Source of the DNA: Mimachlamys varia
Taxonomy: Eukaryota; Mollusca; Bivalvia; Pectinida; Pectinidae
Length of the DNA stretch: 64,000 nucleotides
Assembly (NCBI GenBank): GCA_947623455.1
Contig: OX392541.1
Span: forward strand, 4,354,701 to 4,418,700
Direction: 5' to 3'
Shown here one piece after another: positions 36,131 through 48,675 of the stretch. A program made the translations under genes and the position numbers. Each line of letters opens with the position of its first letter. The first letter of the stretch is position 1. The notes below the pieces were generated by a model. That model saw only the letters and a list, made by a program, of their open reading frames with translations, did not search any database and had not been told where the DNA came from.

Positions 36131-37345
36131 GCCACTGTGGACCATTTACCCAGTGTCTACCTATGTGTATGGCTTAGTCATTCAGGTCATATTTAAAATC
36201 CATTTAGTTGGTCAATAACCTCTCTGTTATGTAAAATAAACTATGTACATAATGTCAAAAACTTATTTCGGTTTTGACCAATTGGTTTATTTTTAATCAG
36301 TAAGATATACGGATCGACACTTCACAACTACCGTGTACTTCGACCACACGGAGTCTAAACAAGTATTGACAGACCCGATTTATACACACGTGCTATTTTT
36401 ACAACTATCGTTGAGTACTTCTGTACACGTTTTCGATTGCGACCCGTGTCAGCGAGGTATAAAGCTATGATAGGACTTTAATTGTGACAGTGGGAGTGCC
36501 GATCTACAGTGTTTTGGAGATGGTTGCTATTTCCCTCTTGAGACGATATGAATTAGGTCCAGGTATTGTGGTGTAGAGTGAAAAGATTATTTTTTGCAAA
36601 CAGGTACGTCGATTTCCTTTCATTTCGTAAGTATTTTTTTTTTATGAAATTAAACTGAATATAAATGATAATACCTATAACTCTACATAACCTATCTTGT
36701 ATTTATTTCCTTAATTATTCGCTAACAAATATCAAAAAACTGTGAAAATAAATCTAATTCTAAACATTTTCTTTAAACAAGTAGTACATATACCCTACTA
36801 CTTAGCTTTAGTTCAAAACTCATGTTATTTTCTTATGTTATTGATGTCGAGATGTTTTATTATTTATTTATTTATTTATTTATTTATCTATTCCTACTTT
36901 GTTATCGTGTTGTTAATTTGGTTTCAATAGAATTCGTCCGTTTTTGCTCAAACTTGGGTTTTGTGCCCCCGCTCATAATGTATTAATCCAGTTATCAATT
37001 GGCCGTGAATCTTATGTTTTCCATGATTTTGGAAAACAATATGATGAGACTAAAAACCACCAAATTTTGTTTTCAAGTTTTGGTTGTTATTATGTTAATC
37101 GTGATTTGAATGAGTAACACTATTATCACAATTAAGTCCACTGATTATGTAATCGAGACAACGCCAACACTATTTCGTATCAGCTAAACGAAATCAATAC
37201 GATTAAGCTGAAAATAAATCCGGATAAACAGCATTGTACCGTTCATCGACGCCATCTTAAAGGCTATGACGTCATTTCCTTGTGCCGGTGATTGATAATA
37301 GACCTCTAATAGAAATAAAATAATGTATATTGTTACATTAAAACC
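36131..37345 (+). promoter_or_regulatory. Candidate TATA promoter with non-coding first exon (about 36457-36603)
   Basis: GTATAAAG at 36457-36464 would place a start near 36488. A strong donor CAG|GTACGT follows at 36601-36609. The region also has TGACAG and CACGTG-like elements upstream. This could be the 5' UTR exon of a plus-strand gene; the next plus-strand coding sequence seen is the KY gene 7.3 kb downstream, but no link is shown. A (TTTA)n microsatellite is at about 36858-36890. Elsewhere in the segment nothing is recognised; CGCCATCTTAAAGGC and TGACGTCA (CRE) motifs lie near 37250-37275. Confidence 0.3.
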
Positions 37346-38275
37346 ATCGTTTCATCAAGGCAGAACTTTCGGTAGACATTTCATCAAGTCAGAACTTTCA
37401 ATAGATATTTAATCAAGGCAGAAGTTTCGGTTGACGTTTCATCAAGACAGAAATTTCGGTAGACATTTCATCAAGGCAGAACTTTCGGTAGACATTTCAT
37501 CAAGACAGAACTTTTGGTAGACGTTTCATCAAGGCAAAACTTTCGGTAGACGTTTCTTCAAGGCAGAACTTTCGGTAGACATTCCATCAAGGCAGAACTT
37601 TCGTTAGACGTTTCATCAAGACAGAACTTTCGGTAGACGTTTCATCAAGGCAAAACTTTCTGTAAATGTTTCATCATGACATAACTTTCGGTAGACATTT
37701 CATCAAGACAGAACTTTCGGTAGACTTTCCATCAAGGCAAAACTTTCGGTAGACATTTCATCAAGGCAAAACTTTTGGTAGATATTTCATCAAGGTAAAA
37801 CTTTCGATAGACATTTCATCAAGGCAGGCTTTTGGTAGACGTTTCATCAAGGCAGAACCTTAGATAAACGTTTCCTCCAGGCATAACTTTCGATAGATAT
37901 TTCATCGAGACAGAACTGTCTGTAGACGTTTCATTAAGGCAGAACTTTCGGTAGACATTTCATCAAGGCAAAACTTTTGGTAGACGTTTCATCAAGGCAA
38001 AACTTTCGATAGACGTTTCATCAAGGCAGAACCTTAGATAGACGTTTCCTCAAGGCATAACTTTCGATAGATATTTCATCGAGACAGAACTGTCTGTAGA
38101 CGTTTCATTAAGGCAGAACTTTCGGTAGACATTTCATCAATGCAGAACTTTCGGTAGACGTTTCATCAAGGTAGAACTTTCGGTAGACGTTTCATCAAGG
38201 CAGAACTTTCGGTAGACATTTCATCAAGGCAAAACTTTCTGTAGACATTTCATCAAGACAGAACTTTCTGTAGGT
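37346..38275. repeat. 29-bp array, about 32 copies
   Basis: Units TCATCAAGGCAGAACTTTCG then GTAGACGTT. Diverged more than the large satellite. One block of several units (about 37815-37935) is repeated at about 37995-38110, including the unusual AACCTTAGATA and AACTGTCTGTAGACG units. Confidence 0.95.
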
Positions 38276-39309
38276 AATGAGACAGTGCGTTTGATTCTCC
38301 GAAATTAGAGATCTTAGTGGTCGTTAATATACATATATAGTCACTTGATGTTTCTAACGTGTGGTTAAAGCATGTGTCAATTCCATTGTATATAAATAAA
38401 CATTTCAGGTATATTACATAGGTGAAAGCAATCCATGTACAACTATTTTCAATGGGGTGTGGAATACATGTCATTGGTTCCGACGACTGTGTGTACCACA
38501 GCTGTTTGTCTGCTGGTAGATTTAATGATAATAACTAATGGCGGTATGATAGCTTTATACATATTTAAACGTCAATTTAAATGCTTGCTGGAATGTGTGA
38601 ACAGGGTAGCATGGTACCCCGGTTTAACATAGATATACGTGTATACTCCGCTACTTATAACCGTAACATATTGTATGGACGTGAGGAGCTAATTAAAGTG
38701 TACTGTGTCGCCTTTATAAGCGACATGTATTCGGAAATACTATTATTTACTATGTATGACCATTGTTGTATTGGTGCCAGAAGTGTGGCTATTGCCACAG
38801 GGGCCTGAAAATGTACTTACTGCAACACGTACTTTGTCTAGATTCTCAGGCCCCTATGGTTACCGAAAGACCAAGGGTATCGTATTGCAAAATAGAATCA
38901 ATACAAACACATTGAGCCCTGTGCTACCTACCTGGTCAATATATAATAGCCGGGTTACCTGGTCCATATAAAAGCCTAGTTACTTTAATAAATCTTAACA
39001 GTGATCTTACCAATGTCCTTTTACATTGTGAACATACGTTTTTCAATAACAGCAAAAGAAACTTAAGCAGACGAGAAGTGTTTTTCAAAATCCATAAGTC
39101 ATTATTTTGAGCTAGTATAACTTATTCCGAAAAATGGTTTTCCATGATTTTTTTTTTTTTTTGCCTTGGGCAAGATAACAGTGCTTTAGACAATTTGGGT
39201 CGTGCGTGTACCAAAACTATCAACAATCGGTACATTGAGTGGTGTTAAAAATTTAATGTTGCGCGTGACTTTGGTAAGTGGAAAACAATGCAATTTATTG
39301 TGGTCAGTT
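38276..39309. other. Spacer between arrays; one short inverted repeat
   Basis: No coding feature supported. Arms CCACAGGGGCCTGA (38795-38808) and TCAGGCCCCTATGG (38846-38859) form a hairpin with one mismatch. Several open frames of 60-75 codons across 38253-38971 have no family features and overlap each other. Confidence 0.4.
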
Positions 39310-41175
39310 AAAACCCGGTCAGAAAGTAGATCTAGATATATTGTAAATTGTCAGGCATAAACCCACTCAGAAGGTAGATCTAGACAGGTAAATTGTCAGG
39401 TATTCCCCCCAGTCAGAAAGTAGATCTAGACAGGTAAATTGTCAGGCATTAACCCGTTCAGAAAGTAGATAACCAGGTCAGAAAGTAGATCTAGGTAGGT
39501 AAATTGTCAGGTATTAACTTGGTCAGAAAGTAGATATTGATAGGTAAATTGTCAGGTATTCCCCCAGTCAGAAAGTAGATCTAGATAGGTAAATTGTCAG
39601 CTATTAACCAGGTCAGAAAGAAGATCTAGACAAGTAAATTGTCAGGCATTAACCCGGTCAGAAAGTAGATTTAGACAGGTAAATTGTCAGGTATTAACAA
39701 GGTCAGAAAGAAGATATAGACAGGTAAATTGTCAGGTATTAACCAGGTCAGAAAGAAGATCTAGACAAGTAAATTGTCAGGTATTAACCTGGTCAGAAGG
39801 TAGATCTAGACAGGTAAATTGTCAGGTATTAACCCGGTCAGAAAGTAGATATAGACAGGTAAATTGTCATGTATCAACCAAGTTAGAAAGTAGATAACCC
39901 GGTCAGAAAGTAGATCTAGACAGGTAAATTGTCAGGTATTAACCTGGTCAGAAAGTAGATATAGGCAGGTAAATTGTCAGGTATTAACCCGGTCAGAAGG
40001 TAGATCTAGACAGGTAAATTGTCAGGTATTAACCCGGTCAGAAAGTAGATATAGACAGGTAAATTGTCAGGTATTAACCAGGTCAGAAAGAAGATCTAGA
40101 CAAGTAAGTTGTCAGGTATTAGCTCAGTCAGAATGTAAATCTAGACAGGTAAATTGTCAGGTATTAACAAGGTCAGAAATTAGATCTAGATAGGTAAATT
40201 GTCAGGTAAATTGTCAGGTATTAACCTAGTCAGAAAGTAGATCTAGATAGGTAAATTGTCATGTATTAACCCGATCAGAAAGTAGATCTAGACTGGTAAA
40301 TTGTCAGGTATTAACCCGGTCAGAAAGTAGATCTAGACAGGTAAATTGTCAGGTATTAACCAGGTCAGAAAGAAGATCTAGACAAGTAAATTGTCAGGTA
40401 TTAACAAGGTCAGAAATTAGATCTAGATAGGTAAATTGTCAGGTAAATTGTCAGGTATTAACCTAGTCAGAAAGTAGATCTAGATAGGTAAATTGTCATG
40501 TATTAACCCGATCAGAAAGTAGATCTAGACAGGTAAATTGTCAGGTATTAACCCGGTCAGAAAGTAGATCTAGATAGATAAATTGTCAGGTATTAACCCG
40601 AGCAGAAAGTAGATTTAGACAGGTAAATTGTCAGGTATTAGCTCAGTCAAAAAGTAAGTCTAGACAGGTAAATTGTCAGGTATTAACCCGGTCAGAAGGT
40701 AGATCTAGACAGGTAAATTGTCAGGTATTAACCCGATCAGAAAGTAGATCTAGATAGGTAAATTGTCATGTATTAACCCGATCATAAAGTAAATCTAGAC
40801 AGGTAAATTGTCAGGTATTAGCTCAGTCAGAATGTAAATCTAGAGAGGTGAATTGTCAGGTATTAACCCAGTCAGAAAGTAGATCTAGACAGGTAAATTG
40901 TCATGTATTAACCCGGTCAGAAAGTAGATTTAGATAGGTAAATTGCCATGTATTAACCCAGTCAGAAAGTATATCTAGATAGGTAAATTGTCAGGTATTA
41001 ACCTGGTCAGAAAGTATATCTAGATAGGTAAATTGTCAGGTATTAACCCGGTCAGAAAGTAGATCTAGATAGGTAAATTGTCAGGTAATAACCCGGTCAG
41101 AAAGTATATCTAAATAGGTAAATTGTCAGGTATTAACCCGATCAGGAAGTAATTTTAAAGTGGTAGATTGTCAGG
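39310..41175. repeat. 45-bp array, about 41 copies
   Basis: Units AACCCGGTCAGAAAGTAGAT then CTAGACAGGTAAATTGTCAG then GTATT. A partial-unit duplication GGTAAATTGTCAGGTAAATT occurs twice (about 40192 and 40431) inside a repeated block of several units, again showing unequal exchange. Confidence 0.95.
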
Positions 41176-42069
41176 TTGTTTGACTATCCTTGATAATGTG
41201 AAGGCATAGAAAACATTTTAACGACTTGACTTCCAGACCACAGTACAGGGACTATCTCGTCAACAGATTTTGATTAATGAGAAAACTTGAGAACTGTTTG
41301 ATTGTGTATATACTTTAACCAACTCAAGTGTTACCACCAGTAAATATTTGTTTACTACTCAAACCCTAGTGTTTAATAAAATACTGTCGTTGTAATTAAT
41401 CTGTCTTGTTTAAATCGATACCGAACGATGAAAGTAGTCAGTATACGGTATTTATCCTTCTTGAAACATTATATACATAGGAAATACATATACTGTAAAA
41501 ATAACGTGTATACATAGGAAACCTAGCATAAAGCCTATAGTATAAATATTAGCCAAAAGGTTTTGAAAATATATTCTTTCCAAATCGGCCCCTGTGGGAT
41601 CCGGATCCCTGTGTACTCCGGTCTTACCGTTTGATCCCACCATACAACTTGTATTTTCCGGACTCTGTCTATTCTGAAAAGTGACCGTATTACCCAATCT
41701 TTATAAAAGTGTCCTTTTAAACCGAACTGTCGATACCAGCCTTTATGTTTTTCATCATACGATAATCCAAACAAACTCTTCAATTATGAACTTTTCAATG
41801 CAACAGTTGTTCTGTAAAATCCGTATCACTTTTATATTTTGCTGGATATTATTAAATCGTCTATATTTTTTATACATGAACGATTCCTTTGTGTTTTTTT
41901 CAAAACTTTATATATTTCATGATTTTTGTAATAAACCGGACACTTGCGTAAACCGGTCTAATATTTTGGTCCGGAGGATTCCTGTTTTAAAATAAAAGAA
42001 CGAGATCTCTAAACCTTCCTTTTCGCGGCCCCTCTGACCTGCCCTCGTACATGTACATACGCATGACAG
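41176..42069. other. Spacer, nothing recognised
   Basis: No supported gene on either strand. Opposed frames at 41452-41783 (minus) and 41681-41995 (plus) lack recognisable domains and have no matching splice context. Confidence 0.35.
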
Positions 42070-42670
42070 GAAATGCATCCTTCTTTATCACCCATTGCTC
42101 TGAGCTGACCGGTCCAACCTTCTACTGCCGTGGTTCCACTTACAGGGCGGTATATCACTGAATAAGAGTTCACTGCTGTCTGAATTGCAATTGATTATCC
42201 AGGTCAAGCATTTTCGGCAGTCTGGACATCTTGGCCGATACCCTCTCCAGACCTCGGCAGCCGATGGCGCTTGAAACCCTCGGTTTTCCGGACAGTTTAT
42301 AATTATCACGCTTTGGACTGACCTCACGTAGATCTGTTGACCACAGCTCTGAACTGTCAGTTGCCAACCTATGTCTCACCAGTGCCAGATCCAAAGGCTT
42401 GGGCAGTAGATGCTCTATCTCTGAATTGGGATGGTATGAGTGATTACACGTTCATCCGTTCAATGTGGTGGGCAGGGTGCTTCATAAGTTTCAAGAGGAC
42501 TCGTGTCCTCGTCTCCTGATACAGCTCTAATTTTCCAGAGCTGCTAGCTCTTCTGGTAGATCAGCCTGTTCGATTGCCTCCCAATCGAGATCTGCTTTGG
42601 CAACATCGGTCCAAGTGTATCCTCGACCTCAGATCCTCCACCTTCATAGATGGAGGCTGTCAGAGGAGGC
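42070..42670 (+). pseudogene. DIRS-like retroelement fragment (RNase H / C-terminal part of RT ORF)
   Basis: The clear block is LPTYVSPVPDPKAWAVDALS followed by LNWDGM (about 42361-42435), a segment typical of the RNase H end of DIRS-type (tyrosine-recombinase) retroelement polyproteins. It continues out of frame to ELLALLVDQPVRLPPNRDLL (about 42538-42600). Upstream pieces (VDLLTTALNCQ) fit the same region after frameshift. Stops and shifts throughout mark a relic. Assignment is by motif memory; another RT/RNase H family is possible. Confidence 0.6.
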
Positions 42671-42721
42671 CTCCATCTTGGACTGTTTCAACCACAATCT
42701 CAGTTGGAAACAGCTTAAGTT

Positions 42722-43378
42722 AACCGCGGACTATATGCGCAAAAAATAGCTTCTCGTATACCACCGCCTAAAGATAACAACGTCAACTATCTGCACGTGA
42801 CTTTGAACCACGTGATTTCCTTCAAAATTCAACTTCTCAACCAATCAAAGGTCCGGAAGATCATATACCACTAGTGATATTATAACATAGAGGATATCTA
42901 ACAGTGTCTTCAGTAATACAAAATATATTTCACGAGTGGGGCTAATATTTTGATATTTTTTACGAGTGCGCAGCACGAGTGAAAAATATCAAAATATTAG
43001 CCACACGAGTGAAATATGTTAGGTATTACTGAAGATACTGTTAGATATTCTGTTTATTACATTTTTATATGAAAATCTACAGTGGCAGCTTTTGATCTTC
43101 CCAAACGTCGTTTGTAAGCAGCGTTCTGATTGGTCAAATAAAAAAAGTGATATTTTTCACAAGTGAAAAATATCACTTTTATAAAATGAATAATTTTCGA
43201 TATTTCACTGATAAAAATGTAATAAATATATTTATCCAACAGTCGGCACGTTTATACAATGGTCTGAGAATGGAATAACGCAGGGTATTGTGGTAGAAAC
43301 AATCATCTATTGTTGTCGTGGTCATCACTCGACAGGAATATACAAAATGCGATGTTGTTGCGCATATAGTCCGCGGTT
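42722..43378. mobile_element. TIR element (657 bp) carrying a dispersed hairpin repeat
   Basis: Perfect 21-bp inverted ends: AACCGCGGACTATATGCGCA (plus A) at 42722-42742 and its complement at 43358-43378. No target duplication was recognised. Inside lies copy 2 of the dispersed hairpin repeat (42887-43135), matching copy 1 at 23989-24236, plus a second hairpin AAGTGATATTTTTCAC/AAGTGAAAAATATCAC near 43145-43180. Confidence 0.7.
42887..43135. repeat. Dispersed hairpin repeat, copy 2
   Basis: Same orientation and limits as the copy at 23989: ATAGAGGATATCTAACAGTG, central GAGTGCGCAGCACGAGTG, closing arm and tail through GCAGCGTTCTGATTGG. Differences are scattered single bases. It lies inside the TIR element at 42722-43378, so either it inserted there or the larger unit is its true full-length form. 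Confidence 0.9.
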
Positions 43379-43938
43379 CACTGCAGCTGTTTCTGACTGA
43401 GGTAGTGGAAGACACAGTTTACACGACTCGTGGTTGTTATCCACTTGATTTAAGAAAGTATATTCAAGTAACATGGAATTTGCTGAACGAATATTAATAC
43501 ACATGTGACGTCACAGTTTACACAGTTATAAAATACTGTTTAGTGTACGAGTTTTGAATCGTTATTATTGCTCCTCAATATTGCCCTGAAACGACCTGTG
43601 TTACACAGTTAAAAGGTTTCTTACATAGCATGCTTTCAAGGACAAACTTAATCCAGCGAGGTACGAGAGAAAAACAACTGACCTCAGTCGTAAAACAGTT
43701 AGTTTTTTGTGGATGCGTTTTCTTCTAGCGACCTTTTAACTTCCCCTACCGATGGTCATTTCCTTTTCCGAAGCGTAATTGTGCCATAGATAAGAAAGTA
43801 TTCATGTTTCTATGAATTAAAGTATGTGTGATTTGAAGTTGTTTTGATTGGTTGCTAAGTAACGTGGGTAGAAGGTAGATGACTTACACGGGTACGTCTG
43901 GTACTTGTTTCAGATAGGAGATCAGTGAGTAAGCTACC

Positions 43939-46900
43939 ATGGGTTGCGGAACCTCCATTCAAACAAAACCGACTAAAAGTCGCGAGACACAGGACACAGT
44001 CATCAGTGATGTAGACGATAACTTTAACGAACCGCCCACAAACCAAGGAAATTCTTCAAGGAGCACTTCTTCAACCACACAAAATTCTGCGACCAAGCGT
44101 CCCGCGCCAGCCCAACCAAAGTCCGTGAAACAGTCAAAGTCTTCGAAAACATCCCACATCGATGAAGGCATTGAAGTGGAAGCTCTGGACGAGGAGGACT
44201 ATCCTCCAAAGCCGAGTAGACTGAGGAAGACGGATATCGTACCGGATGTCAGCATGTTTAAAAACATCGATGACCATGTAACTAAGGTAAGTAGACTGCT
44301 GGCCCCAACAATATCTCAACTTGCAGAGGTTTACCGCACAATCACCCGGGGAAAATCACGGGCTTACCTGGCAGAGGTTTACCGTACTATCACCCGGGGC
44401 AAGTCACGGGCAAACCTGGCATAGGTTTACCGCACAATCACCCGGGGGAAGTCACGGGCTTACCTGACAGAGGTTTACCGTACTATCACCCGTCTTGTAT
44501 ACAACATATTTATCAAGTTACATATAACTTGTAGGCCCGTCTCTGTAACATTTGCAACACTGGCCCTGATTTCATAACTTATTTATCTATTATGAGATGT
44601 ATTTCAATGTTTATGAATCTATTTACAGACACCTAAATCTGCTACAGCATCTGTCCAAGAGCTTGCAAAATATCTGTGTCAGCCAGCAAAGAACCAACTG
44701 GAGAAAGTGCGGGCTATTTACCAATGGGTGTCTCGCAATATAGAGTAAGTGTCTGATAATTTACTAGCATGACATGACACCTGGAACGAAGGTATCTAAC
44801 CGAGCGACTTGTCTACGTGATAAAATATTGGTAGTGTATTCCTTTTATCGGAACGTTCCAGATGTGCCAACTTGAAACTGGTCTGCTAAATGGAACAGGA
44901 CGTGCCGAATTCCATTCCTGAGGGTGAAAATCTAACAATCGAAAAGAAAAAAAGAAACAACTTTTCCGGAAATAACCATCACGGCTCAGTCAGATAATCT
45001 GCAAAACAATGCTAATTATCGCTTTTATTTACATGTTTTTCACACTACGATGCCATTAAGAGTCGGTAATGATATAGTTTACTAATGAAATGCAGTCTAA
45101 CTGGTTACAGTTAGGTTTATTTACAATTTATTGAACATCTGAAACGAAAACTTTTCACTGGCCGCCATATTGGATCCAACTTGGAACCCTCAAATGAGAC
45201 GTTCCCAGCGAACCGGTTCGTTCGGGCGGAACGTCGTGTTCCAATTAGCGGAACGTCCGGTTCGTTCTGGAAAACCGGAACGTTCCGCTAAATGGAACAC
45301 GCTATAGGTAACTACGAGTTAAAATATTGGTTTTTAGGTAATAACGTGATAAGCATTGGTTTTTAGGTAATCACGTGATAAGCATTGGTCTATAGGTAAT
45401 CACGTGTTAAAATATTGGTTTTTAGGTAATCACGTGTTAAAATATTGGTTTTTACATGTAGGTGTACTGAGGTCGACAGACTGTTTACTTAATCCTTATT
45501 CAATGTTTTGAATCTTTGAAGCTATGATGTGGCGGGCTTCCTCAATCTGAACGGAGCACAAAAGAAGTCAAATGATCCGGAAAGTGTGCTCCGTAACCGC
45601 TGTAGTGTGTGTCAGGGTTACGCCGACCTGTTTCTCTCTCTGTGCAGGTTAGTATAATAGTTCAATTAACAAACAAATTTAAATAATATTTTCGAGAAGC
45701 AATTTCAGACAATTACATAACGAGTTGTTCTTTTACAGTTGTCTTTTACTTCAAGACTACAGATTGTACACTCGGCATGGTTGCTAAACACTGTTATATA
45801 CTGCTGCCTGACTTGTAAAGAGATCATTTAAACTGTGAACTCCGAGTACATTAAATTATCTCTGCTTTAATTATCTATGTTAACAAGTATACGTATCCAG
45901 ATAAAAAGCTAGAAATTAAATTAAAAGGGGGCCAAAAAATCAAAATATTATTTCTGCGTTATTTGTGATTTTCACCGCGTGTTTAACATTTTAATGATCC
46001 TAGTACAATACAGACTCAATGTACTGTCTGATATTTCAGAGCGGCACGTGTTCCAGCAAAGACGATTTCTGGACATGCCAAGGGGTATGGCCACAAAGCG
46101 GGCGTCGCCATAACAACCGAAACAGATACGAACCACGCCTGGAATGTCGTTTTCGTAAACAATGAATGGCGTCTTGTAGATTGTACGTGGGATGCCGGCC
46201 ATGTCGGAGACAACAAATTTCACAGGCATGAAGGGGAATTTTACTTCTTGACCGACCCAGAAGTTTTCATTAACGACCATTTTCCATACATCAAAAAGGA
46301 CATGAGTTTAAGTGGGCAGTGGCAGTTACTAAACAAACCACGCGACTTGGAGACATTTAGCAAGATGGTAAAGATATCTAAGCATGCTACACAGTATGGT
46401 CTAGATTTGGTGTCACATAAGGAAGCAACCATCCCGGTCACAAAAGAAGTAGTTGTCAAGATTGTTGCTACGGGAAAGCATTTGCACAAAGTTGGCGCAA
46501 AGCTCACAGGCCCGGATAGCACTTCGCATAACCAGTGCGTATTTATAGAGAGAGAAGGAGAGACAACCTACTGTGTGACGGTCAGACCTCAAAAACCGGG
46601 GAAATACACACTAGATTTGTTTGGTAACCAGGGAGAACAGAACAGCTTAAATAGTCTAGTAACGTACCTGGTCGACTGTAAAACGGTAGACAAAACAGCC
46701 AAACCATTTCCGGTACATTTTGGATTGTGGGGAGCAGAACCTAACTACGCAGAGTATGGATTTGACACCGGAGTAACGAAAAAGGCGTTGTTTGAATCGG
46801 ATACAGGAGAACTAGGAATTCGTCTACCTGTCGCAGAGTCTGTAAAAGCTCTATGTAAGCTTTCCTTCTCAGAAGACGACGAGGGCAGTGATGAATACAC

Positions 46901-47342
46901 CATGCTGGAACAAGATCGGAGCGAGCTCGTGGTCCATTTACGAATGAATAGAGCTGGCTTTTACAAATTGGTTATATACGGAAAGAAAGATAACGGTTCT
47001 TCTTACGATATGGTGTTGCAATATCTCATACATTGTAAAACTCCAGTAAAGCAATATCAGCCATTCCCAAAAGTCTTCCCAGAAGCTCTGGTTAGACGCG
47101 TTACTCTAATCGAGCCAAAAACAAAGTCACTTCCGGCGGAAACGAACGTTCATTTCCGCCTCACTTCTTCGGTAATAGACATTGTTCGAATAGGAACTAG
47201 TAACTATGATAGAGGTGAAAACAACACGTGGAACATTGATGTAATGACGTCACCATTAGGTGAAACACTTGACATTTTCGGACGCAGAAGTGATTCTGAG
47301 GATAAGTCTTACAAAGCTCTGTTTCAATTTGACATTGCATAA
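43939..47342 (+). CDS. KY/hillarin-type transglutaminase-like protein, complete, four exons
   Basis: Exons 43939-44286, 44629-44744, 45522-45647 and 46040-47342 join with GT-AG introns and phases 0, 2, 2 to give 630 residues. The start ATG is in an optimal context (ACCATGG). MGCGTS at the N-terminus fits N-myristoylation with Cys3 available for palmitoylation, so membrane anchoring is likely. Residues 10-110 are Ser/Thr/Lys-rich and disordered. The transglutaminase-like core has RCSVCQGYA (Cys185), NHAWN (His229) and VDCTWD (Asp244), a full triad. Two related C-terminal modules follow, each ending in a YLxxCKT motif followed by a PFP (LVDCKTVDKTAKPFP and LIHCKTPVKQYQPFP). KY in vertebrates is a muscle Z-disc peptidase-like protein, and hillarin is the invertebrate relative. 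Whether this one is enzymatic is unknown. No AATAAA within about 300 bases after the stop. Confidence 0.9.
44311..44495. repeat. 48-bp repeat in KY intron 1, open in the exon 1 frame
   Basis: About 3.6 copies of GCAGAGGTTTACCGCACAAT then CACCCGGGGAAAATCACGGG then CTTACCTG. The array begins shortly after the exon 1 donor (GTAAGT at 44287). Because 48 is a multiple of three, the exon 1 frame reads on through two units as LAEVYRTITRGKSRAY-type peptides to a TAG at 44422-44424. Confidence 0.85.
44831..45301. mobile_element. TIR element in KY intron 2
   Basis: Imperfect inverted ends of about 25 bp sharing CGGAACGTTCC (left GTATTCCTTTTATCGGAACG; right ACGTTCCGCTAAATGGAACA). Internal pieces GCTAAATGGAACAGGACG repeat the end motif. 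It interrupts or abuts the 31-bp repeat next to it. A GGCCGCCATATTGG (YY1-like) site lies near 45162. No coding capacity. Confidence 0.6.
45302..45462. repeat. 31-bp repeat in KY intron 2, about 5 copies
   Basis: Units TAGGTAATCACGTGTTAAAA then TATTGGTTTTT, with variants TAATAACGTGATAAGCA. A related piece (CTACGTGATAAAATATTGGTAG) lies on the other side of the neighbouring TIR element at about 44812-44833, so that element probably split the array. Confidence 0.8.
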
Positions 47343-48675
47343 ATGTACATACACATACGGACCCTTTTTAAATGTAAACATTAATCAGAATTCTATCCTA
47401 TATAATCCGGATTTTGTTAACGACGTGTCCTTCACAGAGAGTATTAGTATACAGGAAATTTATATGCCCATTCAGTCAATAGTCAAAACTGTTTTCCTCG
47501 AGGTGTTGGGACAAATCTGGTGAACTATTTCCAAGGCCAGAGGCAATTTTGTTTAACTTACCATTTCTTGTCCGATTTACACAGATGAAAGTTATTTGTT
47601 TATGATGTATAAATATAACACTTACGGTTGAAAGAATGGAAGACCTACTTAGTGGCAACTTTTAAGTAGTTCATATTTCTAAGATGCTTATTTCAAAAAG
47701 AGCAAGTTCCCTTTCACAAAAAGTCAGAGAATACCAAAGCGTCAACAAAACCATAACCCGAACCCAAAATCGATTAAACTAGGGGCCAAATATGAACAAA
47801 GGAAAGATTTACATGGAAACCCTTGTAAAAGTACAAGAAAATAAGACCAGGTGTTTCGGAAGAGTAAGCGTATTCTGTCTCATCGATGGTACTCGCCTAG
47901 TAAATCTAGGTCACATCCAAGTAAAGTGAGAACTGAGACATAATTCTTAATCACAACCAGCGGCTATACTAATAAGCAAATTAAAAAAAACGCCCGTCTT
48001 CATACCATACTATAGGATGTAGAATATTTCTCAATGAGACCAAGATGGAGACCAAAACTTGCTCATAGTATTCATCAACCTGCATTTCTCGATTCCCTGT
48101 GCCGTAAGTTTGTTCGTCAGCAGCTGACATCTATCATGAAAACGAAAATCTGTGCCGGTGTTTTTAATAATCAAACTCAAAAGGAAATAATGCATGTACT
48201 ATTTGCATTCTTGTTCAAGCTCATTATGTTACAGTTTTGTAGAATGATAAAGAAAATATATAAATATTATATATTTGTTATTTCATTATATGTTGTTTAT
48301 AACTTCGGCTAACACTAGCCGAGGGGCTTATTGATTTAAAATTTATTCTTATACTATAACTATTTTTTTTTTTGATGTAGTGTAATAATTTTATGTTTCT
48401 TTGTGTATTGATAAAGGAGCGGATTGCTCCGAAAATTTGACAGCACCAGTTTGTCTACACTGTTGGAATTACTTCTTTGCCCTTTGTTATTTCATATGTA
48501 TGTTTATGTGTATTTTTATTTTTTCATTTTTATATTCATTTGTATCCGTGTATATTTAATAGAAATATCTTTATATTTTTATACAGATTTATTTGAACAA
48601 TTTGTTGACTGTGATAAATGACGTTTTTCAGTTTGTACTATAAAACACACGATCTTACATTAGTTCTGTATTGCT
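47343..48675. repeat. 3' flank of KY; dispersed repeat copy B (47727-47835)
   Basis: After the KY stop the sequence is non-coding. At 47727-47835 AGAGAATACCAAAGCGTCAA, GGGGCCAAATATG and GGAAACCCTTGTAAAA match the repeat at 8755-8865. A frame at 48034-48312 was examined and shows no domain. The region from 48240 is very T/A-rich. Confidence 0.5.

Noticed and set aside
41452..41995. Opposed frames of about 80-100 codons
   Set aside because: Mutually overlapping, no domain, no splice signals consistent with a gene.
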